Shown here piece after piece: positions 35,487-46,696 of a stretch of 64,000 bases of DNA; within the stretch, counting starts at the first letter, position 1; every line of letters begins with the position of its first letter. The notes beneath the pieces are model-generated. The model saw only the letters and a program-made list of their open reading frames with translations. It was not told the origin of the DNA and searched no databases. A program made the translations under genes and the position numbers. The DNA comes from Galeopsis tetrahit (Eukaryota; Streptophyta; Magnoliopsida; Lamiales; Lamiaceae), in NCBI GenBank assembly GCA_963675135.1, contig OY776129.1, positions 8,729,201 to 8,793,200 on the forward strand, written 5' to 3'.

Positions 35487-36338
35487 TTAAGTCATCTTCT
35501 TTTTCCCCTTCTTCGGAGACCTTGAAGAAGCACAAGACGAAGAACAAGCCCCTTTATTGTTTGTACTCCACAAAGTGGTTGGAGTGTCCGGAAGGGCTGA
35601 AGGCTGGATTAATTGCTGACGAGGAGGAGACCATGACGGGGTCGACTCTTGAAGCGGTTCAATGTCCTCATATTCAGTTGATCTTGCCGGCGCCCATGGG
35701 CCATAGTTAAATGTGGGGTCTATTATCGGAGGATGGCCATGTTGACCCTCATCGTCGGAAACCATGATTGGTTCAGAGTTGCTATCGTCACTTACTTGAA
35801 TAATTTCAACATTCACTGGAGGCTCGATGAGAGCATCGGGAATTTCAAATAACTGGTTAAGCTTCTCATGGTGTGGATCTCCACGATGGAAGAAGGCTTT
35901 GACGGTCTCATCCGACTGTGACAATATGTAAATGTTAATGTAATTAGTCAAATATTATAAAATGAAAGGACGAGAATTCAATGAAACCTGAATCAAGCGA
36001 ATCCAATTCTGTTTCGAAGTATGAACGACGTTCCATTCCGGATCCCACCAAACTTTCGGGTGTTCTTTAAACTTCTTGAAAGTGTGGTACCGATGTTCAA
36101 GATCTGAATGACGTTCGATACCATCGATCCATGTCAACGCATGGTTGTACCTCTCATTCACGGCTTGAATGCTAGTGCATATTGCACCAAATTTTATTAC
36201 CTCGTTCGAATGCCACCGTCCTAGACTCTTCTGGATAAGTAGGCTACCAATGAACACATCATCACATTCAAAGTCCCAAATGCCCAAGTACAACAAGGTT
36301 TCTTGCAGAGGGATGCTTGGGAGATTAGAGTTTGGCAT
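35487..36338 (-). CDS. Myb/SANT-like family protein, C-terminal part type
   Basis: Two exons, 36338-35988 and 35915-35487, are joined across a GT..AG intron (260 codons in all). Exon 1 has LEHRYHTFKKFKEHPKVWWDP followed by VHTSKQNW. Exon 2 begins SDETVKAFFHRGDPHHEKL and continues with a Pro/Ser-rich acidic tail ending in a basic KKGKKK segment. This order resembles the region after the Myb/SANT helix in L10-interacting-MYB-like plant proteins. The N-terminal helix-turn-helix itself is weak (LLYLGIWDFECDDVF ... RWHSNEVIKFGAI). No lesion was seen, unlike its neighbours. The role is unknown; it may be an accessory DNA-binding protein of the surrounding element. Confidence 0.5.
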
Positions 36339-36680
36339 TTTTTGAGTATGTGAAAATGAGCATAGGTGGAGTGTTATGGGAATGCAGCTTATGTAGTTGA
36401 GTAGTAGATTAGAAAGTTGTGAATTGTCTTTTCATGAAGATTAGAAAGAGATTGGTTATTGCTTTGTTCTAAAAGAATAGAAAGTTGTGAATGGTCTTTT
36501 CATGAAGATTTAAGTCAGAGAATATATTCCATTGTATGGAAAATAACATTTGACAAGTCCATCAGCCATTTGATTAGAATCTTGAATATATGGCATTCAC
36601 AAGTTGAATAGTAAAAAACCACACGCTTCAAGATCGATCCATTAAACTCTAAAAATAAATTATACACACATCTCAAAAGT
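36339..36680. other. Spacer with a short direct repeat
   Basis: Two copies of gaaagttgtgaatNgtcttttcatgaagatt (about 36410 and 36478) lie some 70 bp apart. No gene was recognised. Confidence 0.4.
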
Positions 36681-36994
36681 TCAATGAGCAATTAGGAAAC
36701 CCAATAACACAATGATAGTGACAAACATAAGTACGATCACAACTAACAAACAGATGATTAGATGACTTGGGACTCCATTTAGGTTAACAACAATAGAAGA
36801 TGAATTTAGTGGTTTGTTGCCACTTGTCGATATGCTATCAGTTTCATCTGCATTGGACCGGCGATGCAGTTGAGAGCCTGAATCTCGGGCCAAAGGATCT
36901 GTACACGAACTTGAACACATCTTACTTGAATTATAAGTTTGAGTAGTAAGGAATGTCGGAACATTACCGGATTTATCATTCCGATGATATTCAT

Positions 36995-38256
36995 TGTAGG
37001 TCCCGAAAGTTGAGTTAATATCGAGGGAAGCTAAAGAAAATGTCTAGAGGGGGGTGAATAGACTTTTCTAAAATCTTTCGATATATCAGAATACAGTATG
37101 CGGAATACGAAATTAACAATGAGCCCAATACAAGTTTATACTCAACTTATCAAATTCGAGAACTCTGTTCTATACTCAACTTGTCTTGTTCAGTTATGTG
37201 TGTAATCAATTAAACAATTAAACAAAACAGTAAAGTAAACAACACAAACAATTTATAGTGGTGCGACAACTTGTCTACATCCACTCTCACAACCCAGTTG
37301 TGATGTTTCCACTAAACTCTTCCAATCGAGTACAAAGTGAGTATTCCTGTGATTTTGAGTCCCAAGAAGAAGACTTAGATCTTCTAAGACTTTACCACCA
37401 GATATGTCTACGATCTAACTAGAAATTTAACAAGTATCTAGCAACTTGATAAAAATAACAAAAACTAAAACTTATTCAGTCGCAGTCTTCCGGATTCTTC
37501 ACTTCACTTCTGACTTGCTTTCTGAACTTCAATGAACTCTGTGAGTAATCTTTAGTATGTATAAATAATCTCAGTATCAGTAGTCTCAAATCAATAACCA
37601 CCATGAAGTATTTATAGACTTCTGAAATCAAGAACTAAGTTAGTTGTAACCAACTCTTCTTGAAAACTAACTTTTAACTGAATCTTCTTATCCATCCACG
37701 CGTTTCTTGTTAAGTAGTTATTTCCATAACTAACTTCTTCATCCTTATCTTTACACGCGCTTCACTTAGACTTTACTTCAAGTTGACTCGTCTTGTGTAG
37801 TCTGGTATGCACTGGTCTTATAGTCCACCTGTCTTGTGTAGTAGACTTCAACTCTTCTTCTTCAGTCTTCATGTGCAATCTTCAATAGTAAACTATCCTA
37901 TCCTAATAAGACTATTACATTACTTTAAGCTTATGATTCAGCTTAGTCAACTTATAATCTATACAATCAATCTATCTATTACAGTTTAAAATCATGAGCT
38001 CTATACAACAATTATTCATAGCTCAACAATAATCATATACAAATAGCACATATGAAGTACTTATAAATCGTACTTATCTTTTAATAAGAAAACAATACTT
38101 ATCTTTTCATGTGAACTCTACTGATCTGTTCAAGATGACTTCAACTCAACTAGACTAGATTAGTCAACACTTAGAAAATATTCAAACTATTTTTGGCTTA
38201 TCAAAACTTCATCTTTCATCAATATGTAGGACTTGTCTAGGATTCATATCCCAACA
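36995..38256 (-). repeat. 3' LTR of the Copia element
   Basis: This 1262-bp repeat starts tgtaggtcccg and ends atatcccaaca on the plus strand. It is nearly identical to 48827-50088. With the element read on the minus strand, this copy is the 3' LTR. Confidence 0.95.
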
Positions 38257-38271
38257 ATTTCCCCCTTTTTT
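38257..38271 (-). other. Polypurine tract
   Basis: On the minus strand aaaaaagggggaaat directly precedes the 3' LTR, the expected site of plus-strand DNA priming. Confidence 0.8.
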
Positions 38272-38433
38272 ATGAAGCCAAAACTACTTGAATATTTTCT
38301 CAATAGTAGACTAGTTAAGTAGTTATCTTGTCTTAACACCAAATAGTACTTTATATTTTCATTCATTCAAAAGATAAGAACAGTAGATATTACACATACT
38401 TAAAAAAAACTAAGTATCAGGGCATATAATCAA

Positions 38434-41400
38434 CTAGTCTGAAAGAGTACCTCCTTCTGGGTTTGGAACACTGAATGCATCTAGGAGTCTCTTATGAATA
38501 ACTCTGACATGGTCTTCATCTTCGATCTTCTCTTTATCCAGCAGATCTTCTTCAAATTTCTTGATTAGATTGAAATCAACTCGTTTTCCTGAACTAGTCA
38601 AGGGAAATTTCCATTTCGGGAATACAGGAACCAAAATGTTGAAATTTGCTCCGGCAGATATCCTCAATATCAAATGCCACAACATCTTGTATTGACCTTC
38701 CATGAACCTGTCAAACAAGGAATACAACTCATCTGGTTCTTCCGAGTCACCATACTTGCGTATAATCCAATGATCAAGTTCCCATTGTCTCTTCACTTTC
38801 ATCCATTCAGCTCGATGCTCTTTATCAATGAAGTAGTCAATGAATTGATCTTCCATTTGATCTTCATCTGTTTTCAACTTCTGCAGACTTTCAATATGTC
38901 TTCCAACCTTCTTCTTGTTTGCATAATGGGTTTCATCATCTAGATCAACAACCTTCTGTTTCTTCACTTCTTTCGGCTCTTCTATATGAATAGATTTCCT
39001 TTTTGATACATGCTTTGTCTGAACCTTTGCTTCAGGAGATGCAATAGCTTTGCCTTTCTCCTTCTTCTTCCACTCATCTGCTCTAGCTTGCTCGAGCTCT
39101 ACAGTATTCACCAACTTTCTTTTGGGCCTCCTTAGCTCTTGCATTGCAGTAGCAACTTCTTTGACTTCTGGTTCAGCACTGGACTTGGCTTTTTCACCTT
39201 CAGCATCAATTTCAACTCGACTTGTCTCTTCCCCCTTTTTGGCTTCATCAGTTGCCTTGAGAGAGAAAAGAGAAGTAAACCGAGTCATCTCTTCTAACAT
39301 AGCTTGCTTCATGAGGTTTGTAGCTTTTTCAATCTGCCTTTGATGAGAACCGTCTTGACTCAACTTGTCTAGTTTGGTTGCCACCAACTCCAGCTTCTGA
39401 GTAGACAAGTTCAACTCATTCTTAAAATGTGTTGCAGTCAGACGTAGCTTCCTGTTCTCTTCAGTCATAGCACTGATAATCTCTTTTGCTTGTGCTAACT
39501 GATCATAGGCTTCTTTTCTCTGAACATCAGCTACTTCGATTTTGGCTCTATAAACTCTTTCCATCTTTCTAGATTCAGTAGCTAGAACACGAGCAAAATC
39601 GACTGAGCTCTTCTCCGAATATTCAACTTGATTCTGGAGAAATCCTTCAATTTGATTAAACATTTCTTGCCTGAAATCGTTATCCAACTGATTGACTTCG
39701 TTCATGATCATCTCTTTTGAACTTGTCACAAGGACACTGTTCTGTTCAACAAGAGTCTTCTTAAGCTCGGTCTTGAGAAATTCATCGATAGACGACTTGA
39801 TGACAGCCTTCAAGTCTTCCTTCAATTCATCTAATGAAACGGCTGGGATAGCGTGAGACGACTGAGCTTCGACCAACACTTCTTCCTGTTGGACTTTTTC
39901 AATCAGTTCATCCTCAGTGAACATGACAGCCTCAACAAATTCATCATCTTCTTCGCCTAGTTCAAAAGAAACTATCTCTTCAGCACTGTCAGCTTCATCA
40001 GCAGTAGCACTTTCCAACTCTAAGATTAGGTCTGATGTCTGGACTGCAATTTCAGCAACATCTGGCTTTACCTCGTCTTCTACCAGATCAGTTTGCGTTC
40101 CAACATCGAATGAGAACTCATCATCCAGAACACCATCAGGGATGCTCAACAGTCTTTTAACCAGATCAACCAAGGCCTTTCGAGGGAACAATTTAGAGTG
40201 GTTTTGAACACCACTATTTTCTTTCTGTTCCATCTCCCAGTCCATGAAATTTGAGATTCCACCCATGCCTTGAATGACCTCAAAAAGATCATCTGTTGAC
40301 TTCTTCTTCAAAGAAAACTAAGTGCATATCCGCACGAGTTTCTCAAACTGTTCCGAGGCAGTGTCGATATCAAGAGTTGAGAGTTGCTTCTTCAGATTCC
40401 TTGAAACTCTAGCACGAACTCTCTTCTCTCTTAGACACATGGGGTAATACACCAAAGATTCAAATCTAACTTCAGACGGGGTCTGAGTAGGTGGGGTCCC
40501 TAACTCAGCTGTTGCAGTGGCAACTGGTGTCTTGCCTGAAGTAGATGGGTTGGATTCAACATATTCTGTTGAAGGTAAAGAGGGAGTTTGGAGTGTGGTT
40601 TCTGGGGGCTCTAATGTGGCTTGGTTTGGTGTGACAACTGTCGAAGTATCAGTTGTATCTGGTATGGGAGTGTTTTGGGGTAGACTGGCTCTAAGCGGTA
40701 ATGCCGCCAGTACTTGTGAGGTTGAGGGTTGAGGTCTAGGCCTAGATCGATGTGATCTAGCCTTGGTTCGAACAGAAGAATGAGAGAGAGGAGGTATTGA
40801 CAAAGCTTGTGTAAAAGATGTACCAACCTGAGAACTCAACTCGTCTGGTTGAGTAGGCGAACCAACTCTTACGAGAGTGTACAATTCTGGAACTTGAGCA
40901 CTCGACTCCTTCTCTTGTTCCGACTCCTCTTCTGTCTGAGTCTTCTCTGAGTCAGCTGCACTGGACTCAGCTATTGCAGCCTTCTCCGATTCCACATCAT
41001 CGGACTTATCTTCTGAAGAGCTAGATGAGTTAGCATAAGGCAGGACTTGAGACTCATCTACTTGAACTCGCCTAGGGGCAGCCGGCCTTGCAGCAACTTG
41101 CTTCCTCTGGGCTTCCGACTTTAGATAGAACTTAAGAGGATAGAAGGCCTTTCCGTTACTCCAGTCTGACTTGTTTGGTAACAACAAGGGGAGTAGAATA
41201 CTCAGCTTGTTGCCGTACCCAACAGTATGTGACACTACCCAACTACTAGAGTCGGTATCAACTCGAACGCTCTTCTCAAAATACATCATCCGATCAGCTA
41301 ACAGTTTGAACCAATTGCCCTCCGTGATTCCGTCATAAATCGCTGCCATCACCCTTGTATTCGCTTGAGTGACCGCGTCAAAAGAACCAGTGGCACATAG

Positions 41401-41898
41401 AAGCATCTTGTTTGCTATGTCCAGTAATGTGCGATATTTTTCCAGAAGTTCTGCCTTCTTGACGGCAGGGGCCTTGCCATCTGATTTGAGCTTCATCCTC
41501 TTTCCACAAAAGATGCTCAAGTACCGCATCTCTTGGCCAGTGGCATAATTTTCCACATCAATCGTTCCGATGGGCAGCTTTAAATGTCTGAATAACACCT
41601 CACGAGTGAGTTCAACTCGACTCGTTCCAATGAAAGATTCGATCTTATCTCCTCGCCTTGTGGCGTTGGCATAGAACAATAGCACCTTTTCTTCCAAGAT
41701 GACTTGAGGGAAAGCCTCCAGATACGGCTTCAATCCACATCGAGAGCACTTGTCGAGAATTTCTTGATTTCCAGCAGTGTGAAGCCCTTTGAAGAACAAC
41801 GAGGGTTCCACATGCACCTTGCCTTCAGCGATATACCTTCCAAGATTAAACCTTGCTTGCATGTTAGTTCTAACATCGAAAAGAGAAGCAATCGACAT
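38434..41898 (-). CDS. Extra ORF downstream of pol, one in-frame TAG
   Basis: A single frame of 1155 codons starts at ATG 41898 and ends at 38434. It is interrupted only by TAG at 40318-40320, giving a 526-codon first part and a second part of about 625 codons. The first part has a compact N-terminal region (LLFYANATRRGDKIESFIG, REVLFRHLKLPIGT) that resembles domains found in plant transposon proteins of unknown function. A Ser/Thr/Pro/Gln-rich stretch follows. The second part is acidic and predicted coiled coil (for example residues with KLRLTATHFKNELNLS) with Lys-rich patches. No signal peptide or membrane span is seen, so an envelope role, as proposed for the extra ORF of some Sireviruses, is not supported. 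Lying between RNase H and the 3' LTR in sense orientation, it belongs to the element. Confidence 0.7.
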
Positions 41899-42769
41899 AT
41901 CTATTGAATAGAGTAAGAACTGGGGAGGTTTGATTTTGCAAGAGATTCAAGAACTATAGTAGGGGAGTTATGAAATCGTGGGTCAAGTTGTGTGTGTGAG
42001 GATGGGTTTTGTTAGAACTGAAATGTGATCTAACGGCCATGATTGAAAGATTAGATCCAACGGTTGAGACCTTTGAAATTCGGTTACGGAATCGAGAATA
42101 TTATGTGATTTGATATTGTATAATTTGAAATCCGTCTCTTCTTAAGTAGGACAGGGGAGTGAACTCATCTGACCTAGTGTAGTCGAGTACGAACTGGGTG
42201 TATACACCTCATTAAAATGGGAGTGTATAAATCCAATCCTAGGGTTTTCAAATTTTAGCATTATCTTAATTACCATAATACCCTTAATCCGATGTGATTA
42301 AACACTTAGCATATTTCAATCAAGAGAAACACTTAGTTTGTCAGTTCGAGTCCATCCAGAACAGACGAGTTGGCTTAAGCACACAAGACGAGTTCCCCCT
42401 TCGCCTGTGCTTGTCTATTCTGAACGTCGAACGACTTTATGTACCTATCTCATCATTTACAATGTGTAATCGTAGGTACAGGTAGAGTAAAATAAATAAG
42501 ATGAATATCAATCTAAAGCAATGGTCAAGGTTTTGAACAAGATGACTGTTAACAAACATAAGAGTCAACATAAGGATATTTAAGAAATCAAGGATTCCCC
42601 CTAAATTGTTTATTCCCTTAGTATTACCCTCAGCTTTACCAGCTTCCTCATCGGGTTGTTTGGTCATCTAGTCTAGCCTTGTATACCTGTCTGTTGCGTG
42701 AGTAGTCGAGTGCTCTGGTCTAGTGATCTTGTCTCCTTTTCTTGATGTACCTGACTGGTTAGTACATAG
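41899..42769 (-). other. Spacer between pol and the extra ORF
   Basis: About 870 bp without a long frame lies between the pol stop and the start of the extra ORF. It may hold the leader or internal promoter of a subgenomic transcript, or a spliced intron. No specific signal was identified. Confidence 0.4.
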
Positions 42770-45700
42770 CTATAGGCATGTAGGGTCCAAATCAATTAAC
42801 CCTAGACTAATGCATAACTCACTAAAACGTGCCTCAACTAATGGTTTAGTAAAAATATCAGCTCTTTGAAAATCAGTATGAATCTTTTCCATGCGAATAT
42901 CCTTCTTTTCTACATGATCACGTATGAAATGATGCTTCACATCAACATGCTTACAACGTGTGTGCAAAACACGATTTTGTGTAATGGCAATTGCACTATT
43001 ACTATCACAGAAAATAGGAACATTTGATTCATGTATGTTGTAATCACGAAGCTGTTGAATGAGCCAGAGTAGTTGACTACAACAGCTACCAGCAGCCATG
43101 TACTCGGCTTCGGTAGTAGAAGTAGCAACACTAGTCTGCTTTTTAGAAAACCAAGATATGAGTTTTGTGCCTAAAAATTGACAAGAACCAGAAGTAGATT
43201 TCCGATCTATTCTACAGCCTCCAAAGTCTGAGTCTGAATAGCCACTTAAGGATAGATCATCATTTGAGGGATACCATATACCACGATTGATGGTCCCTTT
43301 CAAATATTTTAAGATCCTTTTGGTGGTTTCCATGTGACTTTCTTTTGGATTGGCTTGGAATCGAGCACAAACACCAACAGAGAATGCAATGTCTGGTCTA
43401 CTAGCAGTTAGATACAGTAAGGAACCAATTAATCCACGGTAATAAGATTGGTCAGCACATTTACTGTTCTCATCTGGATCCATTCTGTAAGTTGGTTGCA
43501 TTGGTACGCCTGTAGACTTACATGTTTTGATCCCGTACTTGTCTAGAAGGTTTCTAGTGTACTTTGCCTGATTTATGAAAATACCTTCTGGAGTTTGTTT
43601 TACTTGAAGACCAAGAAAGTAATTCATTTCACCCATCATAGACATCTCAAATTTACTTTGCATGAGTGTAGAAAAACTTTCACTCAGCTTTTTGTTAGGT
43701 GAGCCAAAAATGATGTCATCTACGTAAATTTGGACGAGTAAAATGTCTTTCCCTTCTTGTCTTCTGAACAAGGTTCGATCGACCTTGCCCTTAGTAAAAC
43801 CATTTTCCAATAGAAAGAGAGAGAGAGTGTCATACCATGCTCTTGGAGCTTGCTTTAGTCCATATAAGGCCTTCTTTAATCTGTACACCTGGTCGCCTTT
43901 GACTTCGAAACCTGGAGGTTGTTCAACATACACTTCTTCCGCAAGAATAACGTTAAGAAATGCACTTTTAACATCCATTTGATATACAGTAAACTTCATG
44001 TGAGCAGCATATGCAAGGAACAAACGAATGACTTCTAGTCTAGCAACAGGAGCATATGTTTCATCATAGTCTATACCTTCAGCTTGAGAATAGCCTTGGG
44101 CAACTAGTCTGGCCTTATTCCTAACGACTACATCATTCTCATCTTTCTTATTTTTGAAAATCCATCGAGCGCCAACTACATTATGATGTTTCGGCCTATC
44201 GACAAGTTCCCAGACGTCGTTTCGAACAAACTGGTTCAACTCGTCTTGCATAGCGATGATCCAATTACTATCAGCCAATGCCTCTTTAACAGTGGTAGGC
44301 TCGATAGATGAGAGGAAACAACACCAGCAAAACATAGTTGGACTAGGCTGTTCTTGCGACTCAAAGAGTTGTCGTCTAGTCTTCACACCAACAGTAGAGT
44401 CACCAATAATATTTTCAGTATCATGCGCAGATTTCCATGTTTTTCTATTCTTAATAGTAGCACTATCATCATCTATATCATGTACAGCATCATGCATATC
44501 AACATCATTTGTATCATCAACAGATTTACCAGGAGTAGTAGAGTCAACTAGAGCAGGCATGTCAACTGGTCTAGAAGACTTACCTCGAGCACTCACCTTC
44601 TCCTTGTCATCAGAGTCGAGAGCTTTTAGGAATGGGTTGTAGGCTTGAACGGATTCATATATCTCTGAATCTTTGTCAGATTCGATCGTTAGATCAATCA
44701 CTTTCTTACTGACCTTGTCGGCAGACGAGTCCTGTCGAGATTCTTCGAAAACCACATGTGGTGTTTCTTCCACACAAAGAGTTGAGTAGTTGAATACCCT
44801 AAATGCTTTGCTAGTAGAGGAGTATCCTAAGAATATCCCCTCGTCTGCTTTAGCATCGAAAGCATTCAACTTGCTCTTTCCATTGTTGTGAATGAAACAC
44901 TTACAACCAAATATATGAAAATATGAAACTCTGGGTTTTCTACCTTTCCAAACCTCATAAGGTGTCTTGCCTAGAGCTTTGTTGATCGCGCTTCTGTTCT
45001 GTGAATGGCATGCAGTGTTGATAGCTTCAGCCCAAAACTTTTGAGGAGTGTTGAACTCAGCTAGCATGGTCCTACAGGCTTCTTTGAGAGTCCTATTCCT
45101 TCTTTCTGCTACACCATTTTGTTGTGGTGTCCTGGCTGCACTAGTAAGATGCTGGATACCACGTTTAGCACAAAAGTCTTTGATATAGCAATTAATGAAC
45201 TCAGTCCCCTTGTCACTACGAATCTTGACAATGGACTGGTTTTTCTCAACTTGTAACTTCTTCAACAGATCAGGCAGAAGTGTTTGTGTATCACTCTTCT
45301 TGTGTAGAAAGACTACCCAAGTAAACTTAGAATAGTCGTCTACAACAACAAGTGTGTACCTTCTACCATTCAAGGTTGGAGGAGTTATCGGACCATGAAG
45401 ATCCATATGTAAGAGTTCTAGGACTCTACTAGTTGAGAGAGTAGGAATTGACTTAAATGAACCTTTAACCTGTTTACCCTGTTGACAAGCCGTGCATACA
45501 TGTGACTTGTAGTAAACTTCATTGGGGATACCTTCTACAAGGTAGTCTCTGACTATCTTATTAAGAACCTTAAAGTTTAGATGACAAAGACGTCTATGCC
45601 AGAGCCATCCAAGTTCTTTAGGATTCTTAGTAAGTAGACAGGTGTCCCTCGGACAACTGTTCCAATTCACTATGTACACGCTTCCTTGTCTTACGCCGAC

Positions 45701-46042
45701 TAGTAGGACTGTATGTGTCCTTTTATCAATAATTTCGCATTTGCGGCTCTTAAACTGCACCTTGTAACCACGATCACAAAACTGAGAAACAGAGAGTAAA
45801 TTATATTTCAAACCTTCAACATATGAGACATCTTGTATCTCAACGTCTCCATTCCGGATGTAACCAAATCCTTTAGTGATAGCAGTGGAACTATCACCAA
45901 ATATCACTTTTGGTCCTTCTTGCTCATGGTAACTTGATAAGAGAGCCTTGGTACCAGTCATGTGGTGCGAACAACCACTATCTATGTACCAGGTTTCTCC
46001 TACTGAGCCACCCTTCTTATACAAGTCAAGTCGACCCTGCAA
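42770..46042 (-). CDS. Copia pol: protease, integrase, reverse transcriptase, RNase H
   Basis: An open frame of 1090 codons. In order it holds the aspartic protease motif DSGCSHHMTG (residues 21-30); a GAG-pre-integrase zinc region with HRRLCH and CTAC; an integrase core with HMDLHGP, IRSDKGTEF and QQNGVAERRNRT (the D, D and E of the triad); an RT with YVDD in LLVQIYVDDIIFGS; and RNase H with DSDFGG, STTEAEYMA, CDSNSAI and HVDVKHHF. The catalytic residues that can be checked are present. Its N-terminus is separated from the preceding frame by two frame changes near 46045-46090, so the product needs a frameshift or is defective. It converts element RNA to DNA and integrates it. Confidence 0.9.
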   Translation of the reverse strand: MQGRLDLYKKGGSVGETWYIDSGCSHHMTGTKALLSSYHEQEGPKVIFGDSSTAITKGFGYIRNGDVEIQDVSYVEGLKYNLLSVSQFCDRGYKVQFKSRKCEIIDKRTHTVLLVGVRQGSVYIVNWNSCPRDTCLLTKNPKELGWLWHRRLCHLNFKVLNKIVRDYLVEGIPNEVYYKSHVCTACQQGKQVKGSFKSIPTLSTSRVLELLHMDLHGPITPPTLNGRRYTLVVVDDYSKFTWVVFLHKKSDTQTLLPDLLKKLQVEKNQSIVKIRSDKGTEFINCYIKDFCAKRGIQHLTSAARTPQQNGVAERRNRTLKEACRTMLAEFNTPQKFWAEAINTACHSQNRSAINKALGKTPYEVWKGRKPRVSYFHIFGCKCFIHNNGKSKLNAFDAKADEGIFLGYSSTSKAFRVFNYSTLCVEETPHVVFEESRQDSSADKVSKKVIDLTIESDKDSEIYESVQAYNPFLKALDSDDKEKVSARGKSSRPVDMPALVDSTTPGKSVDDTNDVDMHDAVHDIDDDSATIKNRKTWKSAHDTENIIGDSTVGVKTRRQLFESQEQPSPTMFCWCCFLSSIEPTTVKEALADSNWIIAMQDELNQFVRNDVWELVDRPKHHNVVGARWIFKNKKDENDVVVRNKARLVAQGYSQAEGIDYDETYAPVARLEVIRLFLAYAAHMKFTVYQMDVKSAFLNVILAEEVYVEQPPGFEVKGDQVYRLKKALYGLKQAPRAWYDTLSLFLLENGFTKGKVDRTLFRRQEGKDILLVQIYVDDIIFGSPNKKLSESFSTLMQSKFEMSMMGEMNYFLGLQVKQTPEGIFINQAKYTRNLLDKYGIKTCKSTGVPMQPTYRMDPDENSKCADQSYYRGLIGSLLYLTASRPDIAFSVGVCARFQANPKESHMETTKRILKYLKGTINRGIWYPSNDDLSLSGYSDSDFGGCRIDRKSTSGSCQFLGTKLISWFSKKQTSVATSTTEAEYMAAGSCCSQLLWLIQQLRDYNIHESNVPIFCDSNSAIAITQNRVLHTRCKHVDVKHHFIRDHVEKKDIRMEKIHTDFQRADIFTKPLVEARFSELCISLGLIDLDPTCL

Positions 46043-46075
46043 TGAAGATATTCAATAATTTAGGTACCCATTTGT

Positions 46076-46693
46076 TTATTGGGGTCCTTGGGGGTTAGTC
46101 GTGTTCAGAGGAATCCAGATATACATTGGAGTCTTGAACAAGTTCGATCTCTTAAGCTTTCGCCCAAATTTGTTACAGAATAAGACCTTGTTGTCCTTAA
46201 CTGGCCTATCAGTCGAGTTCGGGTCTACTCTTTGGAGATAGCCTTTCGACTTAATCTCTACTTGAGCAGGCACTGGTCTATGATAGTCAGAGTAGGGCTT
46301 GTAAGTATTAGGTCCATACGGTTTATAGACGCGTTTGGGTCTTTCCTCACTAATAATATCATATGATAAAGGTGGAGGATATAGGACAGCTTGTGTACGA
46401 TATTTTGGAGCTACATGTCTAGGTCTAGACGAGTAGAGCTGAGACTGCCTTATGAAAGGAGGTCTAGGCTCTTGTCGTCTGGTCTGTACCTGTCTAGTAC
46501 TCGTCTCCTCAGGATACCAGTCCTCGTATCTGACCTGGTTGGGTCGTCCACGATTAGTGGTCCTTTGAAGGTTAGTTCTAGGTTGAATAGGCTTGCTGTT
46601 ACCATTCTTTTTACCTCCCTTGGTACTCAGAATGTTAACTCGAGCTTGTTTAGGTACAGTACCTTGAGATGGAGTACCAATATCGTATATCAT
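46076..46693 (-). CDS. Linker region between Gag and protease of the Copia element
   Basis: A 205-codon frame in the same phase as gag directly follows the gag TGA (46697-46699). It is basic and rich in Arg, Pro, Gln and Tyr and contains no known domain. It ends at TAA 46076-46078, and recognisable linker sequence continues in two other frames to the pol ORF at 46042. It is probably part of an originally continuous Gag-Pol. Confidence 0.65.
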   Translation of the reverse strand: MIYDIGTPSQGTVPKQARVNILSTKGGKKNGNSKPIQPRTNLQRTTNRGRPNQVRYEDWYPEETSTRQVQTRRQEPRPPFIRQSQLYSSRPRHVAPKYRTQAVLYPPPLSYDIISEERPKRVYKPYGPNTYKPYSDYHRPVPAQVEIKSKGYLQRVDPNSTDRPVKDNKVLFCNKFGRKLKRSNLFKTPMYIWIPLNTTNPQGPQ

Positions 46694-46696
46694 AGG

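Noticed and set aside
37807..37989. 60-codon frame inside both Copia LTRs
   Set aside because: It lies in the LTR, antisense to the element, without any domain; its second copy at 49639 is just the other LTR.
39050..39343. Plus-strand frames overlapping the Copia extra ORF and pol
   Set aside because: They are antisense shadows, without domain or splice signals.
38434..41898. Envelope glycoprotein gene of the Copia element
   Set aside because: No signal peptide, transmembrane span or cleavage site is visible; called only an extra ORF.
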